Of a DNA stretch of 64,000 bases, positions 19,701-27,133 are shown piece after piece. The position numbers were made by a program, and so were the translations under genes. Under the pieces are notes generated by a model that did not search any database, had not been told where the DNA came from, and saw only the letters and a program-made list of their open reading frames with translations. The first letter of the stretch is position 1. Every line of letters starts with the position of its first letter. The DNA comes from Gammaproteobacteria bacterium (GTDB lineage: Bacteria > Pseudomonadota > Gammaproteobacteria > Burkholderiales > Gallionellaceae). The DNA lies in assembly GCA_018820925.1 (NCBI GenBank), contig JAHJNJ010000035.1:45046-109045 (forward strand). Direction: 5' to 3'.

Positions 19701-22377
19701 TCTGCACGACACCATCACCAGCCTGATTTCATCCGGCGTTGAAGCGCAAATGCTGGACAAGCCGGGCGGCATTTTTGTGCGCCGCCTCGAGCAGGTTTCC
19801 AACGACGATCTGGTGCTGCTGCAATCCGCGGCGCGCATCGTCCTGGATGACGAGAAGGGAACACTGACCGAGCAAATGGAGCCGCGCGCTGTCGTGGAGC
19901 CGCTCGTCCCGGCACTGACGCCCACCCACTCCGGCTCTGCCGAATTGCCCGCGCCGCTCATGCAACGCGAATTGGCGTTTGAAAACGGACTGGGCGGTTT
20001 CACCCGCGACGGCCACGAATATGTGATCACCTTGCAGCCCGGCCAGATGACGCCCGCACCGTGGGTCAACGTGCTGACCAATCCGTATTTCGGCACGGTC
20101 GTTTCCGAAAGCGGCGCGGCCTACACCTGGGTTGAGAACGCGCATGAATTCAGGCTCACGCCCTGGCACAACGATCCGGTGCAGGACACCGCCGGCGAGG
20201 CGATCTACATCCGCGACGAACAGACCGGACATTTCTGGTCGCCCACCCCCGGCCCCGCGCGTGGCAGGACCCCGTATGTGATCCGCCACGGTTTCGGCTA
20301 CAGCGTGTTTGAACATACCGAGAACGGCATCGTCTCCGAATTGTGGGTGTATGTGGCGATGGATGCCCCGGTGAAATTGTCGTTATTGAAATTGCGCAAC
20401 GTCTCGGGGCATCCGCGCCGCCTCTCCGTCACCGGCTACTGCGAATGGGTACTGGGCGACTCGCGGCAAAAGAATCTGTTGCATGTGCAAACAGAGGTGG
20501 ACCTCAAGAGCGGCGCCTTGCTGGCGCGCAATCACTACAGTACCGATTACAGCGGGCGCATCGCCTTCATGGATGTGAACGATGTAACACGCACCCTCAC
20601 CGGCGACCGCAAGGAATTCATCGGCAGGAACGGCAGCCTGGCGCATCCGGCCGCGCTCTTGCACACGCGCCTTTCCGGCAAGGTCGGCGCCGGGCTGGAT
20701 CCATGCGGCGCGATGCAGGTCGCGGTCGATCTGGCGGACGGGGAGGAACGCGAAACCAGTTTCCGTCTCGGCGTCGGCCGCAATCCGCGCGAAGTGCAGG
20801 ATCTGATCCGGCGCTTTCGCGTTGCGGATGCCAGCCGCACAGCCCTCGAACACGTGTGGGACTACTGGAACCGCACGCTGGGCGCGGTGAACGTGGATAC
20901 GCCCGATCCCGCCGTGAACGCGATGGCAAACGGCTGGTTGTTGTATCAGACCCTGAGCAGCAGACTGTGGGGACGCACCGGGTTTTACCAATCCGGCGGC
21001 GCTTACGGCTTCCGCGACCAGTTGCAGGATGTGATGGCGCTGGTGCATGCCGAACCGGCGCTCACGCGCGAACATCTGCTGCGCGCGGCCACGCATCAAT
21101 TCCGTGAAGGCGATGTGCAACACTGGTGGCATCCGCCCGCCGGGCGCGGCGTGCGCACGCATTTTTCCGACGACTATTTGTGGTTGCCCTACGTCACTTG
21201 TCGCTATGTAACCTGCGTTGCCGACAGCGGCGTGCTCGACGAACAAGTGCCCTTCCTCGAATCGCGTCCGCTCAAAGCTGAAGAGGAAGCCAACTATGAC
21301 TTGCCGAACCGCTCCGAAGAATCGGCCACGCTTTACGAACATTGCGTGCGCGCCATCGAGCATGCGCTGACCTTCGGCAAACACGGCCTGCCGCTGATGG
21401 GCTGCGGCGACTGGAACGACGGCATGAACCTGGTCGGCATCAAAGGTCGTGGCGAGAGTGTGTGGCTGGCTTTCTTCCTGTATGACGTGCTCACGAAATT
21501 TGCCGAACTGGCGCGCACGCGCGAAGACACCGCGTTCACCGAACGCTGCACCACTGAAGCGCAGCAACTGCAACTTAACATTGAGCGACACGCCTGGGAC
21601 GGCGCATGGTATCGCCGCGCCTGGTTCGACAACGGCGAGGTGCTGGGTTCGCACAGCAGCCCGGAATGCCAGATCGATTCACTGCCGCAGAGCTGGTCGG
21701 TGCTCAGCGGCGCAGGCGATGCGCAACGCGCGCTGCAGGCCATGCAATCCGTGGATAGCCGTCTGGTGCGGCGCGATGCCGGACTGGTGCAACTGTTCGA
21801 TCCGCCCTTCGACCAATCCACACTCGATCCCGGCTACATCAAGGGCTACATTCCCGGCGTGCGCGAAAACGGCGGCCAGTACACGCACGGCGCAATCTGG
21901 AGCGCCATGGCCTTCGCCCGCATGGGCGACCACGAGCGCGCCTGGGAATTGTTCGGCATGCTCAATCCCGTCCATCACGGCGCCACACCCGAGCAGATCG
22001 CCACCTACAAAGTCGAGCCCTATGTCGTCGCGGCGGATGTGTATGCGCTCGCGCCGCACACCGGCCGCGGCGGCTGGACCTGGTACACGGGATCGGCCGG
22101 CTGGATGTATCGCCTGCTGATCGAAACCCTGCTGGGTGTAAACCTGGAAGGAGACCGCTTGCGCCTGACCCCGCGCATGCCGAAAAGCTGGAGCAGCTAC
22201 AAGATCCATTACCGCTACCGGCAGACCGTTTATCACATCGCGATCAGCCGACTGGATGTCGCAACGGATGACGCGCAACAACTCTGGCTGGATGGAAATC
22301 TGCTTGCGCAAGAAACGCTGCCGCTGTCAGACGACCGCCTTGAACACCAAGTTGAATTGAAAGTCCGTGACACATGA
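13705..22377 (+). CDS. ndvB: NdvB/ChvB-type cyclic beta-1,2-glucan synthase
   Basis: At 2890 residues this matches the giant inner-membrane synthases that start, extend, cyclise and trim cyclic beta-1,2-glucan. Membrane segments occur near residues 413-470, 826-866, 889-915 and 952-996. Between the first sets lies the GT84 glycosyltransferase core: DTDTQLP near 633, then SHDLLEA and RRHRWIRGDWQ near 777. A glycoamylase-like domain follows around 1330-1550 (GISESGYNRIDVH, FSYMAHHQGISL). Two beta-sandwich modules (about 1610-1900 and 2100-2370) lead into a C-terminal GH94 phosphorylase domain with GCGDWNDGMN near 2567-2576, which sets chain length in relatives. The start is uncertain; no good ribosome site precedes 13705. 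Expected roles are periplasmic osmoregulation or surface interaction. Many antisense ORFs over this GC-rich gene are shadows. Confidence 0.92.
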   Translation: MQTLLPRLKSRIAKLMRPRPHAGEPLLRGELFSVEQLARHAKTLADYHLVVTRRGSNSLLDRLGQNEDILRNFNLSTLDKNAARRVTPAAEWLLDNFYLIEEQILLARRHFPRSYSRELPRLLNSPSAGLPRVYDIVRELISHVDAQIDTEPLSVFIAAYQTVDSLKLGELWAIPIMLRLGLIENLQRVATRLTIARADREVAIMWIDRLQAMAEKNPSHLVVVVADMAKSELPLSSSFVAEFSQRLSRQSPVLHLARSWLEQRLAEQGLTIELLSQQESQSQAANRLSVSHSIASLRYLSAMDWRDFVETQSLVEKTLLADPAGVYDKMDFSTRDRYRHAVEALSRYSRLSEAEVAHKAVQLAADGAHQNGNEDRSAHVGFYLIDAGHALLGNLANVRWPRHMFIERSIRRFPLTWFAGGIVTTTLLATFMLVQQAGALAVHGWELFFFMLVGILCTSQPAVTLLNWLSMRLVKPRLLPRLDYSKGITAECRSMVVVPTMLTNQDGVDRLIETLEIHHLANRDRHLHFALLTDYRDAAQETLPGDKALLQRAQAGVEMLNRKYSPTDNNLFFLLHRPRRWNAAEGVWMGYERKRGKLTEFNALLRGGDRDCFSAIIGDTAILPSIKYVITLDTDTQLPRDAARKLAGTMAHPLNRPVFDAARGIVTSGYGILQPRVGVSLPSARRSWFVRLFGGDAGIDPYTREVSDVYQDVFQEGSFIGKGIYDVDAFERAMHGRFPENTVLSHDLLEACHARSALVSDVELFEEYPSRYNVDVARRHRWIRGDWQIAQWLLPRVPGAAAKRIANPLSVLSLLKILDNLRRSLVPVALLLLLPGTWLLFPQLGALGLLLVVALIAFPGLLALTGALRKSSDMPWSMHLRGVADAGARQLGQMLLTLAFLPYDAFISLDAIVRTLWRLLVTRKRLLEWQTSSDSDLSARNDLAGFYAHMWSAPLLAVASGIFLAVMQPAQFPLALPILCLWAISPWIAWWISQPIESAAANLTATQLNFLRSAARKTWHFFDTFVTAQENWLPPDNFQEIPGPVIASRTSPTNIGLALLANLAARDFGYLSVARLLRRTHDSFATLQKLERYRGHFYNWYETRTLQAMHPHYVSSVDSGNLAGHLLTLAAGLREQADEPVYTPQIFAGLRDTLQILMELSDDNAELARLDAELATAPATLRAGYALLESVTESARNIAVAFTDAAPEQKQWSALLLNSSEEHLEDLRFLAPWLHANESLMRASGDLAEKPGDLAQKLFRFDQPLTLREIALLAKSLSPLLAADAGQAEHSRCLLEASEHARQRLQALESLARQSDELADMDFTFLFDTERNLFAIGFNVAENRSDASFYDLLASEARLCSYVAIAQGQVPQDHWFSMSRLLIASRGEPVLVSWSGSMFEYLMPLLVMPNYEKTLLDHSCQAAVQQQIEYGNAHGVPWGISESGYNRIDVHQNYQYRAFGVPGLGLKRGLADDLVIAPYASVMALLITPRAACENLQRLADEGRAGSYGFYEAVDYTPARLPPDESSATVFSYMAHHQGISLLALVNLLRNDPMQRRFMACPMLKAADLLLQERVPRAVASVFSDDLKLEQSQIPGASDEDTMRVLTNPSTPVPEVHLLSNGRYHVAITSAGGGYSRWRDLAVTRWREDATRDCWGMFAYLRDVDTGEFWSTAYQPALRKTRGYEAIFTQSRAEFRQQHAGIETHTEISVSPEDDIELRRITLTNRTPSPRVIELTSYAEVVLATPAADAAHPAFSNLFVQTEFAQPSSAILCTRRARSLEEKPPWLLHMMLGRGDEQETVSCETDRARFVGRGGSLANPAAMQGIAPLSNTVGSVLDPVVALRRTVALGPHETVIVDLVLGVTESREAALAQVEKYQSVRMADRTFDLAWTHSQVTLHLLNATEAEAQLYARLAGALIYADPTRRASPVVLHNNRRGQSALWSYGISGDAPLVLLRISDIEKVELVRQVVKAHSYWRMKGLTVELMILHEDVSVYRQNLHDTITSLISSGVEAQMLDKPGGIFVRRLEQVSNDDLVLLQSAARIVLDDEKGTLTEQMEPRAVVEPLVPALTPTHSGSAELPAPLMQRELAFENGLGGFTRDGHEYVITLQPGQMTPAPWVNVLTNPYFGTVVSESGAAYTWVENAHEFRLTPWHNDPVQDTAGEAIYIRDEQTGHFWSPTPGPARGRTPYVIRHGFGYSVFEHTENGIVSELWVYVAMDAPVKLSLLKLRNVSGHPRRLSVTGYCEWVLGDSRQKNLLHVQTEVDLKSGALLARNHYSTDYSGRIAFMDVNDVTRTLTGDRKEFIGRNGSLAHPAALLHTRLSGKVGAGLDPCGAMQVAVDLADGEERETSFRLGVGRNPREVQDLIRRFRVADASRTALEHVWDYWNRTLGAVNVDTPDPAVNAMANGWLLYQTLSSRLWGRTGFYQSGGAYGFRDQLQDVMALVHAEPALTREHLLRAATHQFREGDVQHWWHPPAGRGVRTHFSDDYLWLPYVTCRYVTCVADSGVLDEQVPFLESRPLKAEEEANYDLPNRSEESATLYEHCVRAIEHALTFGKHGLPLMGCGDWNDGMNLVGIKGRGESVWLAFFLYDVLTKFAELARTREDTAFTERCTTEAQQLQLNIERHAWDGAWYRRAWFDNGEVLGSHSSPECQIDSLPQSWSVLSGAGDAQRALQAMQSVDSRLVRRDAGLVQLFDPPFDQSTLDPGYIKGYIPGVRENGGQYTHGAIWSAMAFARMGDHERAWELFGMLNPVHHGATPEQIATYKVEPYVVAADVYALAPHTGRGGWTWYTGSAGWMYRLLIETLLGVNLEGDRLRLTPRMPKSWSSYKIHYRYRQTVYHIAISRLDVATDDAQQLWLDGNLLAQETLPLSDDRLEHQVELKVRDT

Positions 22378-22386
22378 AAAACAAAG

Positions 22387-22411
22387 AAGGCCGGAGGGAT
22401 GCTCCGGCCTT
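22387..22411. terminator. stem-loop between ndvB and the toxin remnant
   Basis: AAGGCCGGAG and CTCCGGCCTT form a perfect ten-pair stem around a five-base loop, ten bases after the ndvB stop. The T run is short (TTGAA), but the position between convergent genes suggests a two-way terminator. Confidence 0.65.
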
Positions 22412-22423
22412 GAATGCTGAAAC

Positions 22424-22722
22424 TCAGCGTGTTCTAAATCGAGTACGCCAATAATTCGGACGCTTTCTTTGATGCGCCACTGCGACGATCACGATGGTAT
22501 CCGATTCAATTGCGTAAAACAGATTGTATGAAAAGTGCTTCAGCACCTTTTTGCGGATGCCTGCCCGCACAACCTGCGAAGCAAGAGGCAACTCGATTAT
22601 TTCGGCTACGCCCTTATGCACTGCTGTGAGAACGACAGGCCCACACCCGCAGCCTCGCTCTCGTAATACCGCGCGGCCTCCCGAAACTCCTCATCCGCTT
22701 CGGGCAAAAACTCGCTCTTCAC
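22424..22722 (-). pseudogene. RelE/ParE-type toxin, frameshifted
   Basis: The toxin starts at the GTG at 22722, overlapping the antitoxin stop by four bases (GTGA). The first part reads VKSEFLPEADEEFREAARYYESEAAG, typical of ParE/RelE proteins. The frame breaks near 22630: the codons after CTG TCG TTC need one more base to give the expected LTAVHKGVAEIIELP. The second part, listed in the track as a 65-residue ORF, has the family's closing strands (LFYAIESDTIVIVAVAHQRKRPNYW). So the toxin is split by a single missing base and is probably inactive, while its antitoxin is intact. A sequencing error in the base run is possible. Confidence 0.8.
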
Positions 22723-22949
22723 GACAACTCGGAAATGGCGCGGCGAAACACTTCATCCGCCGGAATGCCCTGCACACGCCCCGCACGATAGGCATCAAGA
22801 CGGCGTTCCGCCTCGTCCAGCCACAGACGCTCCAGTTCGGAAGGCGTAGGCTCATCCAGACTCAACAACAGCTTGCCTGCCAGCGTTGCCCTGTCTTCGA
22901 TGTCCAGCGCCATTGTTGCTTTTGCCAACTCTTCAATATTCTGGTTCAT
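22719..22949 (-). CDS. addiction-module antitoxin (TIGR02574-like)
   Basis: Start set at the ATG at 22949 because AGGAG lies eight bases upstream; the track start 24 bases earlier has no such site. The 76-residue protein matches the short antitoxins of RelE/ParE-type modules: an N-terminal helix (IEELAKATMALDIEDRATLAGKL), then LDEPTPSELERLWLDEAERRL and a short tail. It would bind and neutralise the toxin and repress the pair. The overlap with the toxin gene indicates a single operon. The toxin behind it carries a frameshift, so this may be a leftover antitoxin. Confidence 0.8.
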   Translation of the reverse strand: MNQNIEELAKATMALDIEDRATLAGKLLLSLDEPTPSELERLWLDEAERRLDAYRAGRVQGIPADEVFRRAISELS

Positions 22950-23003
22950 GTTTGCTCCTTGCTTGCCAACCAAGATGAGAACATTCTAGCATCGTCACCT
23001 GTT

Positions 23004-23156
23004 TCAATTCGCGCTTGCCCCGTCACCTGAACTTCGCCAACGAATTACCGCAATAAATACGATTACCAGACTGAAGCCCACAAATACTTGTAACACAACT
23101 GATTCCGCGAGCAATTTCACTGTCTTGTAAGACCATTTATCCATATTGAATTGCAT
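23004..23156 (-). CDS. small single-pass membrane protein
   Basis: Fifty residues starting MQFNMDKWSYKTVKLL, with one hydrophobic helix (VVLQVFVGFSLVIVFIAVI) and a polar, charged tail. The ATG at 23156 has a strong ribosome site (GGAGGGAAT). The longer ORF in the track starts without one. I do not recognise a family. It lies alone between the antitoxin and sodB, in the same orientation, so its role cannot be inferred from context. Confidence 0.55.
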   Translation of the reverse strand: MQFNMDKWSYKTVKLLAESVVLQVFVGFSLVIVFIAVIRWRSSGDGASAN

Positions 23157-23291
23157 ATTCCCTCCACAAAAGTTACTGAGGGCAAGTATCCATGGCATGG
23201 CAGGACAAAAACAGGCTGGAAAATGGCACAAGTCAAACCCACTATCAAATTTTTTGCCATTGCTGCGCAATGGATTCATTTCCAGAGCTAG

Positions 23292-23344
23292 ATTCCGGCC
23301 TGAAAGAAGGTCAGCCTGTCCTGAGCCTGACGAAGGGCCGGAAT
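23292..23344. repeat. palindromic intergenic repeat containing the CCTTCGTCAGGCTCAGG core
   Basis: ATTCCGGCC and GGCCGGAAT flank the element as a nine-base inverted repeat. Inside, read on the minus strand, is CCTTCGTCAGGCTCAGGACAGG, which shares its core with 33418-33442. Elements with this core are scattered in many proteobacterial genomes. Confidence 0.6.
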
Positions 23345-23351
23345 GACGGAG

Positions 23352-23380
23352 AATAAAAAGCCCGGCACATGGCCGGGCTT
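23352..23380 (-). terminator. intrinsic terminator after sodB
   Basis: On the minus strand AAGCCCGGC-CATGT-GCCGGGCTT is a nine-pair stem followed directly by TTTTTATT, twenty bases after the sodB stop. Confidence 0.9.
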
Positions 23381-23399
23381 CTGCGTGCACTGCAAAGAC

Positions 23400-23984
23400 T
23401 TAAGCGAAGTTCTTCGCCGCAAATTCCCAGTTCACCAGATGGTTGAGGAAAGTCTCGACGTATTTGGGGCGCGCGTTGCGGTAGTCGATGTAGTAAGCGT
23501 GTTCCCACACGTCGACGGTCAGTACGGGCTTGCCCTCGCCGCTCTTCAGAGGCGTTCCCGCAGCACCGAGGTTAACGATGTCCAGCGAGCCGTCGGCCTT
23601 CTTCACCAGCCAGGTCCAGCCGGAACCGAAGTTGCCCACAGCGGACGTTTGAAAGGCCTTTTTGAATTCGTCGAGCGAACCCCATTTCTTGTCGATCGCG
23701 GCAGCCAGCGCACCGGTCGGTGTACCGCCGCCCTGCGGCTTCATGCAACTCCAGAAAAAGGTGTGGTTGGAAACCTGGGCTGCATTGTTGTAAACGCCGC
23801 CAGAAGCCTTCTTGATGATGTCTTCCAGGCTGGCGTTCTCGAATTCCGTACCCTTGATCAGGTTATTCAGGTTGGTGACATAGGCTTGATGGTGTTTGGC
23901 ATAGTGGTAGTCGAAAGTCTCGGCCGACATGTGCGGCGCGAGTGCTTCTCGGGGATAAGGCAAAGGGGGCAATTGGTGTTCCAT
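23400..23984 (-). CDS. sodB: superoxide dismutase, Fe type
   Basis: Start set at the ATG at 23984 ([15 protein letters not shown]), preceded by CAGGAG; the track start at 24038 adds an unrelated leader. The 194-residue enzyme has the metal ligands of the Fe/Mn family: a His in [11 protein letters not shown], a His in [12 protein letters not shown], and the Asp and His in [11 protein letters not shown]. The Fe-type signature [11 protein letters not shown] and the short length favour iron. It converts superoxide to hydrogen peroxide and oxygen in the cytosol. It is transcribed away from lipA and ends at a strong terminator. Confidence 0.95.
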   Translation of the reverse strand: MEHQLPPLPYPREALAPHMSAETFDYHYAKHHQAYVTNLNNLIKGTEFENASLEDIIKKASGGVYNNAAQVSNHTFFWSCMKPQGGGTPTGALAAAIDKKWGSLDEFKKAFQTSAVGNFGSGWTWLVKKADGSLDIVNLGAAGTPLKSGEGKPVLTVDVWEHAYYIDYRNARPKYVETFLNHLVNWEFAAKNFA

Positions 23985-24144
23985 GGCAGTCTCCTGATTT
24001 TTATTGGTAAAGGGGAAATGGCGTAACCATTGGGGCATTAATATACCATACTTTTATGCTCGGGTACTACTTGCCCTTGCATGGTACAGGGCTTTCCCGC
24101 GCATTGAAACCGGAGCACAGGTCCGAATGTTCTACAATTCGGCC

Positions 24145-25077
24145 ATGAGCGACCATAAACAAACCGGCGCCGCCAAAACCGCGCGCAACCCCATCAAGAT
24201 CATCCCCCTGCAGGAACGCCTGCGCAAACCGCAGTGGATACGCGTCAAGTCCGGCACAGGTGCGGGCTACAACGAAGTGAAGCGCATGCTGCGCGAACAG
24301 CACCTGCACACCGTGTGCGAGGAAGCCTCCTGCCCCAACATCGGCGAATGCTTCGGCAAGGGCACGGCCAGCTTCATGATCCTCGGCGATGTCTGCACGC
24401 GCCGCTGCCCGTTCTGCGACGTGGCGCACGGCAAACCACTGCCGCCCGATGCCGACGAACCGCAGAACCTCGCCCGCTCCATCGGCATCCTCAAACTCAG
24501 GTATGTCGTCATCACCAGCGTGGACCGCGACGACCTGCGCGACGGAGGCGCGCAACACTTCGCCGACTGCCTGCGCGCCATCCGCGCCGCTTCGCCATCC
24601 ACCAAACTGGAGATCCTGGTGCCCGACTTCCGTGGTCGCCTCGACATCGCACTGGATGCACTGGCCGTCGAACTGCCCGACGTGCTCAACCACAATTTGG
24701 AAACCGTGCCGCGCCTGTATCCGCTGGCCCGCCCCGGCGCCGACTACGCGCACTCGCTCAAACTTCTCAAAGACTTCAAGGCGCGCTTCCCGCAGGTGAC
24801 GACCAAATCCGGCCTGATGCTGGGTCTGGGCGAGACCGACGAGGAAGTGCTGCAAGTGATGCGCGACCTGCGCGCGCACGATGTCGAGATGCTCACGCTG
24901 GGCCAGTACCTGCAACCCTCCGACGGCCACCTGCCGGTGCTGCGTTATGTCACGCCGGAGACGTTCAAGGATTTCGAGATCGCCGCGAAAGAAATGGGTT
25001 TCTCGCATGCCGCATGTGCGCCCATGGTTCGCTCAAGCTACTTTGCCGATGAACAGGCAGAACAAGCAGGGATATAA
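24145..25077 (+). CDS. lipA: lipoyl synthase LipA
   Basis: A radical-SAM enzyme that inserts two sulfurs into protein-bound octanoyl groups. With the start at 24145 (MSDHKQTG) the protein has 310 residues. The auxiliary cluster cysteines are Cys58, Cys63 and Cys69 ([12 protein letters not shown]) and the SAM cluster cysteines Cys84, Cys88 and Cys91 (CTRRCPFC). The C-terminal [14 protein letters not shown] motif is complete. An ATG at 24127 is an alternative start. LipA genes normally follow lipB; here lipB is at 57200, 32 kb away, and the region in between contains two truncated copies of this gene's 3' end. Those copies suggest the lipA end is a recombination or insertion site. Confidence 0.95.
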   Translation: MSDHKQTGAAKTARNPIKIIPLQERLRKPQWIRVKSGTGAGYNEVKRMLREQHLHTVCEEASCPNIGECFGKGTASFMILGDVCTRRCPFCDVAHGKPLPPDADEPQNLARSIGILKLRYVVITSVDRDDLRDGGAQHFADCLRAIRAASPSTKLEILVPDFRGRLDIALDALAVELPDVLNHNLETVPRLYPLARPGADYAHSLKLLKDFKARFPQVTTKSGLMLGLGETDEEVLQVMRDLRAHDVEMLTLGQYLQPSDGHLPVLRYVTPETFKDFEIAAKEMGFSHAACAPMVRSSYFADEQAEQAGI

Positions 25078-25155
25078 ACAGCCCCTACCTGACAACCGGC
25101 AGTCAGCGAGCCGCTCACGATCCCCCGCCGCTCTGCGTACGCTTGGTGAAAGGTT

Positions 25156-25482
25156 CTATTCTTTGCCGCTTTTGGAAAAGGCATGATCACACACCTTCCC
25201 AGCACCATTAAAATCAACCACCAGTATCTCCGAATACGTGACAGTTCCGAACCCTTGCGCCTTTGCAAACTCGTAGGTCCATCGCTCCACACAACCGGAT
25301 GGATGTCCAACAAGTTCAGTTTTAACAGTATAGGGTTCACCAAACCATTGACGAATCTGGACCTTGCTCTGCACGCCGTTCCTGATATCGCTGATATGAG
25401 TCCGATCCACTTTTTTACCCGCCGTGGCGCAAGCTGTCACCGTCAAGAGAGCCGTAAATAGAATAACCAGCATTTTGGACAT
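25156..25482 (-). CDS. small BamE/SmpA-like lipoprotein, paralogue 1
   Basis: A 108-residue protein with a lipoprotein signal (LTVTAC lipobox) followed by a compact domain (KVDRTHISDIRNGVQSK, QWFGEPYTVK, ERWTYEF) resembling the SmpA/BamE fold, in which the GxP turn and WxYxF strand recur. It ends with two charged strands and KSGKE. A second copy at 26807-27133 is clearly homologous over the whole length. The gene lies 75 bases downstream of an outer-membrane protein gene and is probably transcribed with it from the promoter at 26202. The function is unknown; these proteins need not act in the Bam complex. Confidence 0.8.
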   Translation of the reverse strand: MSKMLVILFTALLTVTACATAGKKVDRTHISDIRNGVQSKVQIRQWFGEPYTVKTELVGHPSGCVERWTYEFAKAQGFGTVTYSEILVVDFNGAGKVCDHAFSKSGKE

Positions 25483-25505
25483 ATCGATCTCCCGATAAAT
25501 TAGCT

Positions 25506-25539
25506 ATCCATTGGGGCAAGATACTTTTCCCCAATGGAT
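25506..25539. other. 11-bp inverted repeat between the OMP gene and the lipoprotein gene
   Basis: ATCCATTGGGG and CCCCAATGGAT pair perfectly around a 12-base loop. There is no T run behind it on the minus strand, so it may be a processing or stabilising hairpin rather than a terminator. Confidence 0.5.
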
Positions 25540-25557
25540 GATCTATTGAACTGTAAA

Positions 25558-26124
25558 TCAGAAAGCGAACATGCCCGCAACGCCGACACCGGCAACCGCA
25601 CCGATCTTGCTGGTCTTGGTTCCCGTATTGTCCGTACCGGCCCCGCTATAACTGCCCACCATCACTGAAGGGCGTAGGGTAAAGTTTCCCGATCCCATGA
25701 CGAAGTCCCATCCGAAAGTTGCCGTGTAGCTGGTCAGTTTGGAGTTCCCTTCTCCGGATCGGGGAGTGGCGTAGTAGTCGTACCAGTTCCAGTCCACATC
25801 CGCTTGGCCGAGTGCGACGCTGATGTAGGGGCCGCTGAAGCCGTTGCGGTTGAAGTGGTAGCTGGCCATCACCTCGACCCCTGAGCCGCTGCCCGATTCT
25901 TCGTAACTACCATCCGAGGTGTCGTAGCCGATACTGTTCAGACGCCCGCCTACGGAAAAGCCGGGCATCACCATGCGTTCGTAGGAAATCGATTTGATCG
26001 ACCCGATCGGGTTGACCAGTATCCCGCCCGCAACGGCATTGTCGGCAGCCGCAGAGAGATGCGAAACAGAAAGTCCCAGAAACACACAGATGATCGGTAA
26101 CAGCTTTATGGATGAAAATTTCAT
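25558..26124 (-). CDS. small outer-membrane beta-barrel protein
   Basis: Start set at the ATG at 26124 with GGAGA upstream; the track start uses a TTG twelve bases earlier. The 188-residue product has a signal peptide (LGLSVSHLSAAAD) and alternating strands (YERMVMPGFSVGGRLNSIGYD, VMASYHFNRNGFSGPYISVAL), ending VAGMFAF with a terminal Phe. This is the look of an eight-stranded barrel of the OmpW/OmpA-barrel kind, but no specific family is recognised. It is the first gene behind the promoter at 26202 and is followed by the small lipoprotein gene. Confidence 0.7.
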   Translation of the reverse strand: MKFSSIKLLPIICVFLGLSVSHLSAAADNAVAGGILVNPIGSIKSISYERMVMPGFSVGGRLNSIGYDTSDGSYEESGSGSGVEVMASYHFNRNGFSGPYISVALGQADVDWNWYDYYATPRSGEGNSKLTSYTATFGWDFVMGSGNFTLRPSVMVGSYSGAGTDNTGTKTSKIGAVAGVGVAGMFAF

Positions 26125-26201
26125 GTTGTTCTCCAAGCAGGTTGTAATTCAATAAGTATTTCTCTTTGTAGCGATACCGCGCCGCCGGTTTCCTGAGTAG
26201 G

Positions 26202-26235
26202 AGACTACGTCCAGCGGGGTTACACCGGAGTTACA
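26202..26235 (-). promoter_or_regulatory. island promoter with phased TGTAAC repeats (box 1)
   Basis: Read on the minus strand: TGTAAC, 5 bases, TGTAAC, 11 bases, TAGTCT as the -10. The two hexamers are 11 bp apart. It precedes the outer-membrane protein gene by about 78 bases. The leader behind it (GTAGTCTC.TACTCAGGAAACC) is shared with the box at 29835. Confidence 0.8.
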
Positions 26236-26274
26236 CAGACATTGAATGAATGAGCCGCGCGTTCAGGTTTGACA

Positions 26275-26436
26275 TCAGCACTTGCTGCGCGGTTTGGTGC
26301 GTTGTTTGGTACCGGCTTTGGACGAGGCATTGCACGCAAGGATGCACCACAACTCTTCCACATCGTGGAACGCCTGATGCTCGCCGTTGGCGGGGAGTTT
26401 GACGATGCCGTCGAGGGCGGCCGGGGCGTATATGCG
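26275..26436 (-). pseudogene. truncated third copy of the island small-protein family
   Basis: In the frame ending at 26275 the sequence reads RIYAPAALDGIVKLPANGEH then QAFHDVEELWCILACNAS and a basic tail. This aligns with the intact small proteins at 33131-33355 and 43605-43826 (ALDGIVE, FHDVEELW). It lacks the MNEQSYIVRIYR start and about ten residues after RIY. Its 5' side abuts a 33-base repeat (26438-26470) that also occurs at 39721, so a deletion joining at that repeat is the likely cause. Confidence 0.65.
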
Positions 26437-26437
26437 C

Positions 26438-26470
26438 CAAAAAAAGAATTGGGCACCGACCCTGACGGTT
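26438..26470. repeat. 33-bp junction repeat, copy 1
   Basis: CAAAAAAAGAATTGGGCACC and the following 13 bases match 39721-39753 at 31 of 33 positions. Both copies lie exactly where an island gene or promoter is cut short, so they look like deletion or insertion scars. Confidence 0.65.
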
Positions 26471-26660
26471 ACCCCGCCAAGTATGTGTCGGCGGCCTTTT
26501 TGAACTGGCCGTCCTGAAAGTACTTGTTTGCCTGACCCTTCAGTTTTTCGGAGTTTTGCCCGTGGTCGTTCGCATTGTGATAGGCCGCATCTGCACAACC
26601 ACCAACAACCGCTGCAGCCACCACCAACAGAACCATTCGCAACCCAGTATGCCAATTCAT
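26469..26660 (-). CDS. very small lipoprotein with one TPR-like helix pair, possibly truncated
   Basis: Sixty-three residues: a lipoprotein signal (VVAAAVVGGC), a linker, then NSEKLKGQANKYFQDGQFKKAADTYLAG, which looks like one tetratricopeptide helix pair. A good ribosome site (AGGAG) precedes the ATG at 26660. The gene ends right at the 33-bp junction repeat (26438-26470), so the original protein may have been longer. It lies downstream of the second BamE-like lipoprotein gene. Confidence 0.6.
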   Translation of the reverse strand: MNWHTGLRMVLLVVAAAVVGGCADAAYHNANDHGQNSEKLKGQANKYFQDGQFKKAADTYLAG

Positions 26661-26806
26661 CGCATGCTCCTATCTGATCGTAGATCCGGAAGTGCGTTGG
26701 GGATGGATCTTCCACCCCCACTCCCAACATGAGATAACGGTACTGCTTTCCGGGCTACTGATGAGTTACAACGCGCAGGCGTTCACAAAGATGCCCACCC
26801 TCGAAC

Positions 26807-27133
26807 CTATTCATTTCCCGATTTCAAAAATGCGTGATCGCACACGACGCCCTTGCGGTCAAAATCGATAACCAGAATCTCGGAATAAGTCACCGTCCCG
26901 AACCCTCTCGCTTTTGCATATTCATAGGTCCAGCGTTCTGTACATCCGCGCGGATGTCCGATGAGGCCCGTTTTTATCGAGTGAGGCTCGCCAAACCATT
27001 TCTTGACGGTTGCCTTGCCCTGAACGCCATCCTTGATATCGCCAATATGAGTTCTGTCGACTTTGTTACCTGCAGTTGCACACGCGCCCACGAACAGAAC
27101 CAGCAACACAATCAGATACCTTGACATATGCAT
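26807..27133 (-). CDS. small BamE/SmpA-like lipoprotein, paralogue 2
   Basis: A 108-residue lipoprotein (LFVGAC lipobox) that aligns end to end with the gene at 25156-25482: KVDRTHIGDIKDGVQGK, KWFGEPHSIKTG, ERWTYEYAKARGFGTVTYSE. Its ATG follows directly on the stop of the PQQ/ankyrin lipoprotein (TGAATG), with AAGGAG inside the upstream coding end, so the two are translationally coupled. This coupling suggests that the pair acts together in the envelope. The function is not known. Confidence 0.8.
   Translation of the reverse strand: MHMSRYLIVLLVLFVGACATAGNKVDRTHIGDIKDGVQGKATVKKWFGEPHSIKTGLIGHPRGCTERWTYEYAKARGFGTVTYSEILVIDFDRKGVVCDHAFLKSGNE

Noticed and set aside
17545-19707. 720-residue minus-strand ORF over ndvB
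   Set aside because: It lies wholly inside the ndvB coding region in a GC-rich frame; it has no ribosome site or domain and is His/Gln/Arg-rich as expected for an antisense shadow. The same holds for 13912-15084, 15157-16233 and 20383-21654.
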